The notes below the pieces were generated by a model. It worked only from the letters and a program-made list of their open reading frames with translations. It was not told the origin of the DNA and made no database searches. The translations under genes and the position numbers were made by a program. Shown one piece after another: positions 16,625-25,471 of a DNA stretch of 64,000 bases. The stretch covers positions 682,001 through 746,000 of the forward strand of contig NZ_JBITTU010000001.1 of NCBI RefSeq assembly GCF_044542075.1, read 5' to 3'. This DNA is from Leeuwenhoekiella sp044542075 (GTDB taxonomy: Bacteria; Bacteroidota; Bacteroidia; Flavobacteriales; Flavobacteriaceae). Positions within the stretch are counted from its first letter, which is position 1, and each line of letters starts with the position of its first letter.

Positions 16625-18838
16625 ATGCCAAATAAAAAAAGAAGAAGACCCACTACACAAATTGCTGACCTTTCTCAGAAAATACTTAAGATTCTAAAAA
16701 GAGAACCCGGTAAGCTATTCAACCATAAACAGATTGCTGCTAAACTTCAGGTAGATGATCCTAATAGCCGTAATGAGATTGTAAAAGAGTTGTCTCAACT
16801 CATAGCTAAAAAGCACGTAGAAGAAAAAGAACGTGGAAAATTTAGTTTCAACGCGGCTTCACACTATCATACCGGGAAACTAGATTGTACGTCTAAAGGG
16901 GATGGTTATGTGATAGTTGAAGGAATGGAGCAGGATATTTATATTCCTAAAAATAATATGAATAAAGCCTTAAATGGCGATACCGTGAAAGTTTACGTTT
17001 ATAAACAACGTAGAAGTAAAAAGCACGAAGGAGAAATAGTAGAGGTAATAGAGCGCAAAACTGATGAGTTTGTAGGAGTAATACAAATGCAAAAGAGTTT
17101 TGCCTTTGTAAATACTTCAGCGGAAGGTAAAATGCGTACCGATATATTTGTTCCTAAAAATAAAATAGGTGACGCTAAAGATGGTGAGAAGGTTCTTGTG
17201 AAAATTGAAGACTGGCCAGAAAAAGCAGATTCTCCTTTTGGTCGTGTCATACAGGTATTAGGTATGCCTGGTGAGCACAATACAGAAATACATTCTATTC
17301 TTGCTCAATATGGATTACCACATGATTTTCCTAAAGAAGTAGAAGACTACGCAAATAACATAGATACGAGTATAAAGGAAGAAGAAATTAAAAAGCGTCG
17401 TGATATGCGCGATGTCTTGACGTTTACGATAGATCCTAAAGATGCTAAAGATTTTGACGATGCATTGAGTTTTCAAAAGCTAGAAAATGGCAATTACGAG
17501 GTAGGGATTCACATTGCAGATGTATCACATTATGTAGTTCCAGGAACAATTTTAGATGATGAGGCCTATGAGCGTGCAACTTCGGTTTACCTGGTAGACC
17601 GTGTGGTGCCTATGCTTCCCGAAATTTTATCAAATAATGCCTGTTCTTTAAGACCTAATGAAGAAAAGTATACATTCTCTGCAGTTTTTGAATTAGATAA
17701 ATCTTCAGGAAAAGTGTTAAATCAATGGTTTGGTCGCACAGTAACGTATAGCGATGCACGCTTTGCTTATGAAGAAGCACAACAAATTATAGAAACCCGG
17801 GAAGGTAAAATACCTGCTGAAGTTTCTATCACTGGCAAAGAATATACCTCACCTGATGCTGTAGTAGAAGCAACTTTAGAATTAGATAGATTGGCAAAAA
17901 TTATGCGTAAACAGCGTATGAAAAATGGTGCAATCTCATTTGACAAAGTTGAAGTAAAATTTAATTTAGATGAAGATAATGAGCCGGTAGGTGTATTCTT
18001 TAAAAGTTCTAAAGATGCTAACAAGCTTATTGAAGAATTTATGCTGCTTGCAAATAAAAAAGTAGCAGAGTTTATAGGTAAACAATCTCCAAAAAAGACT
18101 TTTGTTTATCGTATTCATGATGAACCTAATGATGAAAAACTTGCTGCACTACAAACAATTGCAGGAAGATTTGGTTACAAAATGAACTATAAAGATCGTA
18201 AGAGTACTACGGCATCTTTAAATAATTTGCTTAGTGACGTAGCCGGGAAAAAAGAACAAAACCTTATAGATACCTTAACAATACGTACTATGAGTAAGGC
18301 GGTTTACAGTACAGATAATATAGGTCACTACGGTCTGGCTTTTGATTATTACTCACATTTTACCTCACCTATAAGACGTTATCCAGATGTAATGGTACAC
18401 CGTTTATTACAGCATTATCTTGATCAAGGTAAATCTGCAAGTGAAGAAGAGTATGAGCAAAAATGTAAGCATAGCAGTGATATGGAATATCTTGCTACTA
18501 GCGCCGAGCGTGACTCTATTAAGTATATGCAGGTTAAATTTATGCAGGAGCATAAAGATGAGACTTTCTTAGGTGTCATATCTGGTGTTACAGAATGGGG
18601 TATTTACGTAGAGATTATAGATAATAAATGTGAGGGTATGATACGCTTACGTGATATTAAAGGTGATCACTATGATTTTGACCAGGAGCAATATGCTATT
18701 GTAGGAAGAAAATCAAAACAAACAATTACGCTGGGTGATGAGGTATATGTAAAGGTTAAAGAAGCAGATTTAGTTAAAAAACATCTCGATTTTACATTAG
18801 TTGGCACCAAAGCTGATTATGAAAATAAGGCTAAGTAG
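16625..18838 (+). CDS. rnr: Ribonuclease R
   Basis: 737 residues. This 3'-to-5' exoribonuclease degrades structured RNA and takes part in rRNA and tmRNA-linked quality control. A basic N-terminus (KKRRR) and a winged-helix-like segment (about 15-75) come first, then cold-shock domains (about 80-240). The RNB catalytic domain follows, with FTIDPKDAKDFDDALSF: Asp270, Asp276, Asp278 and Asp279 match the four metal-binding aspartates of the family. SPIRRYPDVMVHRLLQH is also typical. An S1 domain (about 640-725, GVTEWGIYVEI) ends the protein. It lies just right of the large non-coding region and is followed 59 bases later by a separate transcription unit. Confidence 0.96.
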   Translation: MPNKKRRRPTTQIADLSQKILKILKREPGKLFNHKQIAAKLQVDDPNSRNEIVKELSQLIAKKHVEEKERGKFSFNAASHYHTGKLDCTSKGDGYVIVEGMEQDIYIPKNNMNKALNGDTVKVYVYKQRRSKKHEGEIVEVIERKTDEFVGVIQMQKSFAFVNTSAEGKMRTDIFVPKNKIGDAKDGEKVLVKIEDWPEKADSPFGRVIQVLGMPGEHNTEIHSILAQYGLPHDFPKEVEDYANNIDTSIKEEEIKKRRDMRDVLTFTIDPKDAKDFDDALSFQKLENGNYEVGIHIADVSHYVVPGTILDDEAYERATSVYLVDRVVPMLPEILSNNACSLRPNEEKYTFSAVFELDKSSGKVLNQWFGRTVTYSDARFAYEEAQQIIETREGKIPAEVSITGKEYTSPDAVVEATLELDRLAKIMRKQRMKNGAISFDKVEVKFNLDEDNEPVGVFFKSSKDANKLIEEFMLLANKKVAEFIGKQSPKKTFVYRIHDEPNDEKLAALQTIAGRFGYKMNYKDRKSTTASLNNLLSDVAGKKEQNLIDTLTIRTMSKAVYSTDNIGHYGLAFDYYSHFTSPIRRYPDVMVHRLLQHYLDQGKSASEEEYEQKCKHSSDMEYLATSAERDSIKYMQVKFMQEHKDETFLGVISGVTEWGIYVEIIDNKCEGMIRLRDIKGDHYDFDQEQYAIVGRKSKQTITLGDEVYVKVKEADLVKKHLDFTLVGTKADYENKAK

Positions 18839-18864
18839 CGTTCTAAAGTGTAACAAATAAAAAT

Positions 18865-18872
18865 TACGTTTG
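18865..18872 (+). promoter_or_regulatory. Predicted -7 promoter element (TACGTTTG)
   Basis: Exact match to the Bacteroidota -7 consensus TAnnTTTG, 25 bases before the ATG of the head-GIN protein. No clear -33 TTG box is seen. Confidence 0.5.
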
Positions 18873-18897
18873 TCTTTAGATTACAAACTCAAACAGT

Positions 18898-19569
18898 ATG
18901 AAAAATTTAATTGTGTTGTTAGTTATACTAACATCGGGTGTCCTTAGTGCACAGGATAATGTAAAAAATATAGGTGATTTTACAGAGGTAAAAGTCTTTG
19001 ACCGTATGCGGGTAAACCTTATAAAATCTTCTGAAAATAAGGTTATTTTAAAAGGAAAGGATACCGAAAATATTGAACTTATCAACAGTGATGGTGTCTT
19101 AAAAGTACGTATGAACCTAGATAAGATCTTTGACGGTAATGAGACTTTTGTAGAAGTTTATTACAATAATCTTAGGGTTATTGATGCAAATGAAGGTGCG
19201 CGTGTAGAGGTCAATGAGTTATTAGAACAGAGCAGAATTGAAATACGCGTACAGGAAGGTGCTTTAGTTAAAGCAGGTTTAGATGTTGAATTTGCAGAAA
19301 TGCGTGCAGTAACTGGCGGTATAATTACAGCTAAAGGTTCTGCAGAAAAGCAAAATGTAGAAATAAATACAGGTGGTATTTTTGAAGGAAAGTCTCTAGA
19401 AACTACAGATACTACGTTACGTATTCAAGCAGGAGGAGAGGCAGACATTTATGCACGCAGAACAGCTCAAATTAAGATACGTGCCGGAGGCGATGTAATG
19501 GTTTATGGTAATCCTACCGAAGTTATTAAAGATAAGTTTATAGGGGGTCGTATTGAGGTGGTGAAGTGA
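18898..19569 (+). CDS. Head-GIN domain protein (DUF2807), exported
   Basis: 223 residues with a signal peptide (MKNLIVLLVILTSGVLSAQ, likely cleavage after SAQ). The rest is a repetitive beta-rich domain of the putative auto-transporter adhesin head-GIN type (DUF2807): recurring short strands with Gly/Ala turns such as NEGARVEV, QEGALVKAG, TGGIITAKGSA, NTGGIFEGKS, QAGGEADIYA and RAGGDVMVYG, which suggest a right-handed beta-helix. Many Bacteroidota carry these as secreted or periplasmic proteins of unknown role. The gene is flanked by predicted -7 elements for itself and for the following exporter gene, so it is probably monocistronic. Confidence 0.85.
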   Translation: MKNLIVLLVILTSGVLSAQDNVKNIGDFTEVKVFDRMRVNLIKSSENKVILKGKDTENIELINSDGVLKVRMNLDKIFDGNETFVEVYYNNLRVIDANEGARVEVNELLEQSRIEIRVQEGALVKAGLDVEFAEMRAVTGGIITAKGSAEKQNVEINTGGIFEGKSLETTDTTLRIQAGGEADIYARRTAQIKIRAGGDVMVYGNPTEVIKDKFIGGRIEVVK

Positions 19570-19585
19570 TTAATGTCAATTTAGT

Positions 19586-19593
19586 TACTTTTG
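19586..19593 (+). promoter_or_regulatory. Predicted -7 promoter element (TACTTTTG)
   Basis: Exact TAnnTTTG match 24 bases before the LysE-family gene and 16 bases after the preceding stop codon. Confidence 0.5.
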
Positions 19594-19617
19594 TAGTATA
19601 ATGATTTTTAAATCCTA

Positions 19618-20334
19618 ATGCTACAAGATTTCTCAACTGCCATACCCCTCGGTTTTTTACTTGCCTTTCTCGTAGGACCGGTTTTTTTTGTATTGCTAGA
19701 AACAGCTGCTTTAAAGGGATTTAGAGCGGCTTTTATTTTTGATATAGGCGTCGTTTTTGCAGATATTACATTTATTCTCATTGCTTATTTTAGTACAAAT
19801 CAACTTCTTGCTAAACTAAAAGATGATCCTGCACTTTTTATATTTGGCGGAATGCTTCTGTCTATGTATGGTGTTATTTCATTTTTAAGAGTAAAAAACA
19901 ATAAACTTGAAGATGATGAGCATCCCACAGTAATTATGAGTAAGCGTAATTACATAGGTCTTATGGTTAAAGGTTTTTTACTCAATTTTATAAATATAGG
20001 GGTACTTGGTTTTTGGTTAGTGATTTTAATATCTGCCGGTCCTGCGCTAGATATGAATGCAGATCGTCTCCTTATTTTCTTCGCAGGTATTTTAGGAACT
20101 TATTTACTAACCGACGTTTTTAAAATTCTTTTAGCAAAAAAATTAAGAAGTAAGCTTACACCCACACGTATCTCTATTATAAAAAGAAGTATAAGTGTTT
20201 TAATGTTTGTTTTTGGTTTAATTCTAATTTCTAAGGGAATGTTTCCTGCAAAGATTGAGCAAATTGAAAAGCGAATAGAAGAGATCGCTCCAGAAAGTGA
20301 GTTTAATATTAATGGAGACTCAATTACTATATAA
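19618..20334 (+). CDS. LysE/RhtB-family exporter
   Basis: 238 residues, six predicted membrane helices. The N-terminal motif AIPLGFLLAFLVGPVFFVLLETAALKGFRAAFIFDIG matches the LysE/RhtB amino-acid efflux family (Gly-Pro in the first helix, then a Gly-rich turn), and the second half has the usual three helices ending near residue 210. The C-terminus is a short charged tail. Family members export basic or neutral amino acids and derivatives; this one's substrate is unknown. It has its own predicted promoter. The convergent tRNA-Cys gene lies about 100 bases past its stop codon. Confidence 0.88.
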   Translation: MLQDFSTAIPLGFLLAFLVGPVFFVLLETAALKGFRAAFIFDIGVVFADITFILIAYFSTNQLLAKLKDDPALFIFGGMLLSMYGVISFLRVKNNKLEDDEHPTVIMSKRNYIGLMVKGFLLNFINIGVLGFWLVILISAGPALDMNADRLLIFFAGILGTYLLTDVFKILLAKKLRSKLTPTRISIIKRSISVLMFVFGLILISKGMFPAKIEQIEKRIEEIAPESEFNINGDSITI

Positions 20335-20396
20335 TTATCTTCCTTTAGAAATATCCTTAACTTTTATCAGTACGGCTGCAATTTTCAAATTACATA

Positions 20397-20431
20397 TAAA
20401 AAAAAAAGACCCTTCAATTATGAAGAGTCTT
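20397..20431 (-). terminator. Rho-independent terminator after tRNA-Cys
   Basis: On the minus strand AAAGACTCTTC pairs with GAAGGGTCTTT (11 pairs including one G-U) around a short AT loop, then a run of eight or more T. It sits a few bases past the 3' end of the tRNA. Confidence 0.85.
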
Positions 20432-20436
20432 TGTTG

Positions 20437-20507
20437 AGGTGTCGAGCGGATTCGAACCGCTGTAGCAGCTTTTGCAGAGCTGAGCCTAGCCACTCGGCCA
20501 CGACACC
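20437..20507 (-). tRNA. tRNA-Cys (anticodon GCA)
   Basis: 71 bases on the minus strand fold as a full cloverleaf: acceptor GGTGTCG / CGACACC (7 pairs), D arm with AGTGGCTA loop, anticodon stem CAGCT / AGCTG around CTGCAAA (anticodon GCA), T arm AGCGG-TTCGAAT-CCGCT, and discriminator base U, the known Cys identity element. CCA is not encoded. It is preceded by a TAAATTTG promoter element and followed by a strong terminator, so it forms its own unit. Confidence 0.97.
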
Positions 20508-20523
20508 CTTTTGAATTGGTGTG

Positions 20524-20531
20524 CAAATTTA
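20524..20531 (-). promoter_or_regulatory. Predicted -7 promoter element of tRNA-Cys (TAAATTTG)
   Basis: Exact TAnnTTTG match on the minus strand, 17 bases upstream of the mature tRNA 5' end and between folB and the tRNA. Confidence 0.6.
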
Positions 20532-20557
20532 AGTTTTTTCTTTAGATATGAAAGCGA

Positions 20558-20914
20558 TTATTGCTTTTTAGTCATAGATACACCTACAGAAGCAACATCT
20601 CCACCTATGGGAGGGTTGATTTTACGTACAGTTACTGTTGCTTTTTGAAGTTCAGAAATTTCTTTAAATGAGCGATCTAATATACGTTGACATACATGTT
20701 CAAGAAGTTTAGAACGTTCTGCCATTTCCTCTTTTATAATTTTATTTAAATGTACATAATCTACAGTATCACTAAGATTATCTGTACTAGCAGGAGTTTT
20801 TAAATCTGTTTTTATTTTTAAATCCACATAATAATCAGAACCTATTTGACCTTCTTCAATAAGGCAACCGTGATAGGCATATACCTTTACTTTATTCAGT
20901 TTTATAATTCCCAT
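20558..20914 (-). CDS. folB: Dihydroneopterin aldolase
   Basis: 118 residues, the normal length. It cleaves 7,8-dihydroneopterin to 6-hydroxymethyl-dihydropterin and glycolaldehyde in folate synthesis. Visible family features: VYAYHGCLIEEGQIGSDYYVDL (about 11-32), LSDTVDYVHLNKII (about 47-60), SKLLEHVCQRI with the Glu-His pair, and the closing VTVRKINPPIGGDVASVGV. Cytoplasmic. It is divergent from glnS over 239 bases. The gene ends 27 bases before the tRNA promoter element, so some readthrough into the tRNA is possible. No other folate gene is nearby. Confidence 0.94.
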   Translation of the reverse strand: MGIIKLNKVKVYAYHGCLIEEGQIGSDYYVDLKIKTDLKTPASTDNLSDTVDYVHLNKIIKEEMAERSKLLEHVCQRILDRSFKEISELQKATVTVRKINPPIGGDVASVGVSMTKKQ

Positions 20915-21153
20915 AAGGCTTAGTTTGGCTAATTGTTTTATATATAACTTATTAACTATTTAATCAAAAAATTCCTGTAGAATTGAATCAATTTAAATAG
21001 TTTTTTAACATAAAAACTATAATTATAGTGGTAAAGATATTATTTCTGTTTAATTGAAAGACCAGAATATGGTTGCTTTAAATAGAATACTTTAAACGTT
21101 CTTAGACGTGTATTTTTAGTAATTTTACACCTTCATACAGCACAGATAATACA

Positions 21154-23184
21154 ATGGCAGAAGATTATGTAGCTCTCAATTTTTTAGAGCAAATAGTAGA
21201 AGAGGATATAAATAATGGTTTTTCTAAAGAAAAACTGCGTTTTAGATTCCCACCAGAGCCTAACGGCTATTTACATATAGGCCACAGTAAGGCCATTTGT
21301 ATAAGCTTCGGTCTTGGAGAGACGTACAATGCGCCTGTAAATCTTAGATTTGACGATACAAACCCATCTAAAGAAGAGCAGGAGTATGTAGATGCTATAC
21401 AAGAAGATATAAAATGGTTAGGCTATACCTGGGATAAGGTTTGTTATTCTTCAGATTATTTTCAGCAATTGTATGATTGGGCAGTTCAGCTTATTAAAGA
21501 AGGTAAAGCCTATGTAGATTCTCAGTCTAGTGAGGCGATGGCAATACAGAAGGGAACACCTACTGAGCCTGGTAAGAATAGTCCATTCAGGGATCGTTCG
21601 GTAGCTGAAAATCTTGAACTTTTTGAAGGCATGAAACGTGGGGATTTTGCTGAAGGTGTACATATACTTCGTGCAAAAATAGATATGGAATCTCCTAATA
21701 TGTTACTACGTGATCCTATTATGTATCGTGTTATTAACAAAGCACATCACCGTACAGGAACTACTTGGAATATTTATCCTATGTATGACTGGGCGCACGG
21801 CGAGAGCGATTATTTAGAACAAATATCACACAGTTTATGTTCTCTAGAATTTAAGCCACACAGACCGCTTTACGAGTGGTTTGTAGATCATATTTACTCA
21901 GATGGGGTAAAACCTAAACAACGTGAATTTGCACGTTTAAACTTAAGTTATACAATTATGAGTAAGCGTAAGCTGCTCAAACTTGTTGATGAAGGTATTG
22001 TAAGTGGCTGGGATGATCCAAGAATGCCTACAATTTCTGGTTTACGAAGAAGAGGTTATACACCGGCCTCTATACGTAATTTTATAGATACTGTAGGAGT
22101 TGCAAAGCGCGATAATGTAATTGATGTATCATTACTTGAGTTTAATATACGAGAAGATCTTAACAAGACAGCTCCTCGTGTTATGGCTGTTTTAGATCCT
22201 GTAAAACTTATAATAGATAATTATCCTGAAGATAGTGTAGAGTGGCTTGAAGCCGAAAATAATCAGGAAGATGATAGTGCAGGTTTTAGAAAAGTACCAT
22301 TTTCTAAAGAACTCTATATTGAGCGCGACGATTTTAAAGAGTCTGCAAACAGTAAGTATTTTAGACTTACTTTGGGTAAAGAAGTAAGATTAAAGAATGC
22401 CTATATCATTAAAGGAGAATCTGTAATTAAGGATGCGTCTGGTACTATTACTGAAATTCACTGTTCATACGATCCCGACTCACAGAGCGGGAGCGGTACA
22501 GAAGCGAGCTTACGCAAGGTTAAAGGCACGCTACACTGGGTTTCAATAGAGCACGCCATTAAAGCAGAAATACGTCTTTATGATCGTCTATTTAACAACG
22601 AATCTCCAGATGGGGATAAAGATGTAGATTTTATGAACTATTTGAATCCAGAATCTTTAGAAACTATAACAGGTTACCTAGAACCAAGCTTGAGTGATGT
22701 AAAGCCTTTAGATATATTTCAGTTTCAACGTATGGGATACTTTAACGTAGATAAAGAAAGTACTCCAGAAAAACTAGTTTTCAACAGAACGGTAGGGTTA
22801 AGAGATACGTGGGCAAAAGTAGAATCTAAATCTGCAAACGCAGTTCAGCAGAATGCTAAGCCTGTTAAGCAAATACCACAACTACCTGCTCTAAACGAAA
22901 TTAAAAAAATAGGTAAAAAACTAGGTCAATTACCTGATGAAAAGCGTTTAAAAAGTGTTGCTCAAATACATGAATTGGCTAAAAATGTTGAATTTGAAGA
23001 ACTAAAAGAGCTGTTTAATACTTCAGCAAAAAAGATAGGTACACGTTTAGCCGTTCTAGAAACTTTAAGTGTACTTATCAAAACAGATAAAGTATCTAAA
23101 AGTCAAACTGATGTAGCTACTTATATTGAAGAAATGAAGACTTCTGGAGATACACTTTTAGAAGATGCAGTTGAGAAACTCTAG
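21154..23184 (+). CDS. glnS: Glutaminyl-tRNA synthetase with C-terminal extension
   Basis: 676 residues. It charges tRNA-Gln with glutamine directly. Class I motifs: PPEPNGYLHIGHSKAI with HIGH at 41-44, and the KMSKS equivalent IMSKRKL at 268-274. The anticodon-binding beta-barrels run to about residue 553 (ending near DTWAKVES). A linker (SANAVQQNAKPVKQ) and a helical charged domain of about 95 residues follow that the 554-residue E. coli enzyme lacks. The closest known precedent is the YqeY/GatB-type appendix on Deinococcus GlnRS, but this one is shorter and I cannot equate them. The gene is transcribed alone. Confidence 0.95.
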   Translation: MAEDYVALNFLEQIVEEDINNGFSKEKLRFRFPPEPNGYLHIGHSKAICISFGLGETYNAPVNLRFDDTNPSKEEQEYVDAIQEDIKWLGYTWDKVCYSSDYFQQLYDWAVQLIKEGKAYVDSQSSEAMAIQKGTPTEPGKNSPFRDRSVAENLELFEGMKRGDFAEGVHILRAKIDMESPNMLLRDPIMYRVINKAHHRTGTTWNIYPMYDWAHGESDYLEQISHSLCSLEFKPHRPLYEWFVDHIYSDGVKPKQREFARLNLSYTIMSKRKLLKLVDEGIVSGWDDPRMPTISGLRRRGYTPASIRNFIDTVGVAKRDNVIDVSLLEFNIREDLNKTAPRVMAVLDPVKLIIDNYPEDSVEWLEAENNQEDDSAGFRKVPFSKELYIERDDFKESANSKYFRLTLGKEVRLKNAYIIKGESVIKDASGTITEIHCSYDPDSQSGSGTEASLRKVKGTLHWVSIEHAIKAEIRLYDRLFNNESPDGDKDVDFMNYLNPESLETITGYLEPSLSDVKPLDIFQFQRMGYFNVDKESTPEKLVFNRTVGLRDTWAKVESKSANAVQQNAKPVKQIPQLPALNEIKKIGKKLGQLPDEKRLKSVAQIHELAKNVEFEELKELFNTSAKKIGTRLAVLETLSVLIKTDKVSKSQTDVATYIEEMKTSGDTLLEDAVEKL

Positions 23185-23290
23185 AATTAAAGTACTTATG
23201 CAGCCGGCAAATGTCTTTTTTTAGGATTACTTTAAGGTTAACCTTTGATTTATTAACCGGTTATTAACGGAGATTGGCATCAAACAATGT

Positions 23291-23298
23291 TAATTTTG
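23291..23298 (+). promoter_or_regulatory. Predicted -7 promoter element of the YtxH operon (TAATTTTG)
   Basis: Exact TAnnTTTG match 22 bases before the YtxH-like gene; a TTG lies 14 bases further upstream (23274-23276), somewhat close for a -33 box. Confidence 0.55.
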
Positions 23299-23320
23299 AT
23301 TATAACTTAAAACTATAACC

Positions 23321-23695
23321 ATGTCAAAAACAGGAAATACCATTTTAGCACTTATTACAGGAGCAGCAATAGGAGCAGGATTAGGCTTATTATATGCACC
23401 CGAAAGTGGTGATGAAACAAGAAAGAAAATTTCTAAAAACGCTAAAGAGGCAAAAAAGAAATTAGAGAAGCAGATTAGTGAAACTTCAGAAAATCTTACT
23501 GCATCAGCAAAACAAGCTAAAAAATCATTTGACGCTAAATTAGAAGATACGCTGAAAACAGCAAGTACTAAGGCAGATGATATTTTAGTAACAATGGAGC
23601 GTAAATTAGAGGAGCTTAGATCTAAAAATGCTAAGACAGCTAATAAAGTAGTTGATGAAGTTAAAGATATTGATGTACCAACCGCAAAAGTATAA
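23321..23695 (+). CDS. YtxH-domain protein
   Basis: 124 residues. A glycine-rich hydrophobic N-terminal segment (ILALITGAAIGAGLGLLYAPESG, about 7-29) is followed by a long Lys/Glu/Ala-rich helix (ETRKKISKNAKEAKKKLEK onwards), the arrangement of the YtxH family. YtxH proteins in Bacillus belong to the general stress regulon; biochemical function is unknown. It is probably membrane-associated with a coiled-coil cytoplasmic tail. It is the first gene of a three-gene operon: the holin-like gene starts 6 bases later and the 81-aa gene overlaps that one. Confidence 0.85.
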   Translation: MSKTGNTILALITGAAIGAGLGLLYAPESGDETRKKISKNAKEAKKKLEKQISETSENLTASAKQAKKSFDAKLEDTLKTASTKADDILVTMERKLEELRSKNAKTANKVVDEVKDIDVPTAKV

Positions 23696-23701
23696 GCGGT
23701 A

Positions 23702-24148
23702 ATGTCTATATTCAACATTTCTAAACATATAAATACAGTAGCAGATGATGCTAAAAAGTATCTAGATAGTAGTATAGAATTCTACAAATTAGATCTTTTT
23801 AAAAAATCTATGAGTGGTGCGGTATCACTAGTAAACTTACTAGTTACTGGCAGTATTTTTTTGATTTTTATTCTTTTCATCTCTGTGGGTCTAGCAATTA
23901 TCATTGGTGAGTCACTGCATAGTGTTAGTTATGGTTACTTTATAATGGGCGGTTTTTACTTACTTATATTTTTACTTTACAAGACCTTTGGAAAACCAGT
24001 AATAACTAAGATTGTTCTTACAAAGTATTCTAAAATTTTTTTTCACGATGATGATTCAAAGTTAAAAGAAGAACATAATCCAACTGAAACTCCTGTTGCT
24101 TATAATCAACATTTAGAACCAATACGCGAAACTCATGAAAGTTTATAA
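23702..24148 (+). CDS. Holin-X/YqjE-like membrane protein
   Basis: 148 residues with two transmembrane helices (about 45-70 and 78-98) preceded by an amphipathic stretch (NTVADDAKKYLDSSIEFYKLDLFKK) and followed by a charged tail. This fits the Actinobacterial holin-X / YqjE-like group (PF07332-type), annotated as 'phage holin family' although most members are chromosomal and unrelated to phage. In many bacteria such genes sit beside YtxH- or YqjD-like genes, as here. A role in envelope or stress physiology is likely but unproven. It overlaps the next gene by 14 bases. Confidence 0.75.
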   Translation: MSIFNISKHINTVADDAKKYLDSSIEFYKLDLFKKSMSGAVSLVNLLVTGSIFLIFILFISVGLAIIIGESLHSVSYGYFIMGGFYLLIFLLYKTFGKPVITKIVLTKYSKIFFHDDDSKLKEEHNPTETPVAYNQHLEPIRETHESL

Positions 24149-24380
24149 ATCTTTTTTTGAAATAGAATATGATTTAAAGATTCTTAAACTTCAGAATCAG
24201 ATAGATCGAGAACAAGTGAAATTGAGTTTGAATGATGTTAAAAGTTCATTTTCTCCAGTATCAATGATTGCAGGTACAGTAGGAGCTATTGCTCAAAAGA
24301 CATTAGTTTTAAAGGCAGTTAATTCTATTTTAGGTGTAAAGCGTGTTAAAGTTAAAAATGTAGAAGATCAAGATAAATAA
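24135..24380 (+). CDS. Small hypothetical protein, 81 aa, third gene of YtxH operon
   Basis: 81 residues: an N-terminal charged helix (SFFEIEYDLKILKLQNQIDREQVKLS), a middle Gly/Ala-rich, weakly hydrophobic stretch (PVSMIAGTVGAIAQK) and a basic end (GVKRVKVKN). The start overlaps the preceding gene by 14 bases, so translation is probably coupled. It resembles small flavobacterial DUF6327-type proteins found after holin-like genes, but I am not certain of that name. It may associate with the membrane. A perfect terminator palindrome follows 20 bases after its stop codon. Confidence 0.7.
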   Translation: MKVYKSFFEIEYDLKILKLQNQIDREQVKLSLNDVKSSFSPVSMIAGTVGAIAQKTLVLKAVNSILGVKRVKVKNVEDQDK

Positions 24381-24400
24381 TACATCTTATACTAAAGATT

Positions 24401-24430
24401 AAAGCCTCAGATTTTAAAATCTGAGGCTTT
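24401..24430. terminator. Bidirectional rho-independent terminator
   Basis: Perfect 30-base palindrome, arm AAAGCCTCAGATTTT, followed by TTAATTT on the plus strand. It separates the convergent YtxH operon and SPFH gene. Confidence 0.88.
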
Positions 24431-24456
24431 TTAATTTAAGTATTTAATTGAATAAA

Positions 24457-25452
24457 TTATACGTTATCATCATCAAAACTAGAATCATAACCAGATTCTG
24501 GTCTTGGTTTTTTTATTTTTTTCTTAGGAAGAATACCATTGGCTTCGTTTTTCTTTTTCATTTCTTCTCCAATTTGGTTTGAAGCCACAAAACTAGCAAT
24601 CATATTATTTAGCATTTCACTACCAGCCTGTGGCGAATTTGGCATTAGTATTAAGTTCGAATTTGTATTCTCACCTACAGACTGTAAAGTGTCATAATGC
24701 TGTGTTACTACAATTAGTGCAGAAGCTTCCTGCGAGTTTATGCCTACATTATTTAAAACCTCTACAGACTCTTCTAAACCTCTTGCAATCTCTCTACGTT
24801 GGTCTGCTATACCTTGACCTTGTAAACGCTTGCTTTCTGCCTCTGCGCGTGCTTTAGCAACTATCTTAATACGTTCTGCTTCTGCTTCATACTCTGCAGC
24901 TACTTTTTCACGTTCGGCAGCATTAATACGGTTCATTGCTATTTTTACTTGTTGATCTGGATCAATATCAGTAACAAGTGTTTTTATTATATCATAACCA
25001 TAATCTGTCATGGCTTGATTTAATTCACTTTTTACAGCAATTGCAATATCATCTTTACGTTCAAAAACATCATCAAGTTTCATTTTAGGAACTTCAGATC
25101 TCACTACATCAAATACATAAGAGGTAATTTGATTTTGAGGATCTTCTAGCTTATAAAAAGCATCATAGACGTTGTTTTTTACAACTTGAAATTGAACCGA
25201 AATTTTTAATCGTACAAAAACATCGTCCTTAGTTTTGGTTTCTACGATAACATCTAATTGCTGAATCTTTAAATTTATACGACCTGCAATTTTATCAATT
25301 AGCGGAATTTTAAGTTGAATACCAGAATTACGCACACTAGTGAACTTACCAAAGCGCTCTATTACTGCAGCTGTTTGCTGCTTAACAATAAAAACAGCAG
25401 AAATCAAAATTATTAATCCTATAAATAGGATAACGGGTAAAAAATACGACAT
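24457..25452 (-). CDS. SPFH-domain (stomatin/QmcA-like) membrane protein
   Basis: 331 residues. One N-terminal membrane anchor (about 5-24, PVILFIGLIILISAVFI) precedes the SPFH/band-7 domain (QTAAVIERFGKFTSV through ITSYVFDVVRSEVPKMKLDDVF, about 27-190). The typical Ala/Glu-rich coiled coil comes next (AAEREKVAAEYEAEAERIKIVAKARAEAESKRLQG, about 190-235), then a C-terminal tail that is basic and finally acidic. Stomatin/QmcA-like proteins form large membrane-bound cages and organise membrane microdomains or proteases. No NfeD partner gene is adjacent. The upstream region contains a small palindrome. Confidence 0.92.
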   Translation of the reverse strand: MSYFLPVILFIGLIILISAVFIVKQQTAAVIERFGKFTSVRNSGIQLKIPLIDKIAGRINLKIQQLDVIVETKTKDDVFVRLKISVQFQVVKNNVYDAFYKLEDPQNQITSYVFDVVRSEVPKMKLDDVFERKDDIAIAVKSELNQAMTDYGYDIIKTLVTDIDPDQQVKIAMNRINAAEREKVAAEYEAEAERIKIVAKARAEAESKRLQGQGIADQRREIARGLEESVEVLNNVGINSQEASALIVVTQHYDTLQSVGENTNSNLILMPNSPQAGSEMLNNMIASFVASNQIGEEMKKKNEANGILPKKKIKKPRPESGYDSSFDDDNV

Positions 25453-25471
25453 AATCTTTTTTTTAGTTATT

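Noticed and set aside
23702..24148. 'Phage holin family' protein as a sign of a prophage
   Set aside because: No lysin, terminase, capsid or integrase genes lie nearby; the gene sits in a YtxH operon, and this family is mostly chromosomal and non-phage.
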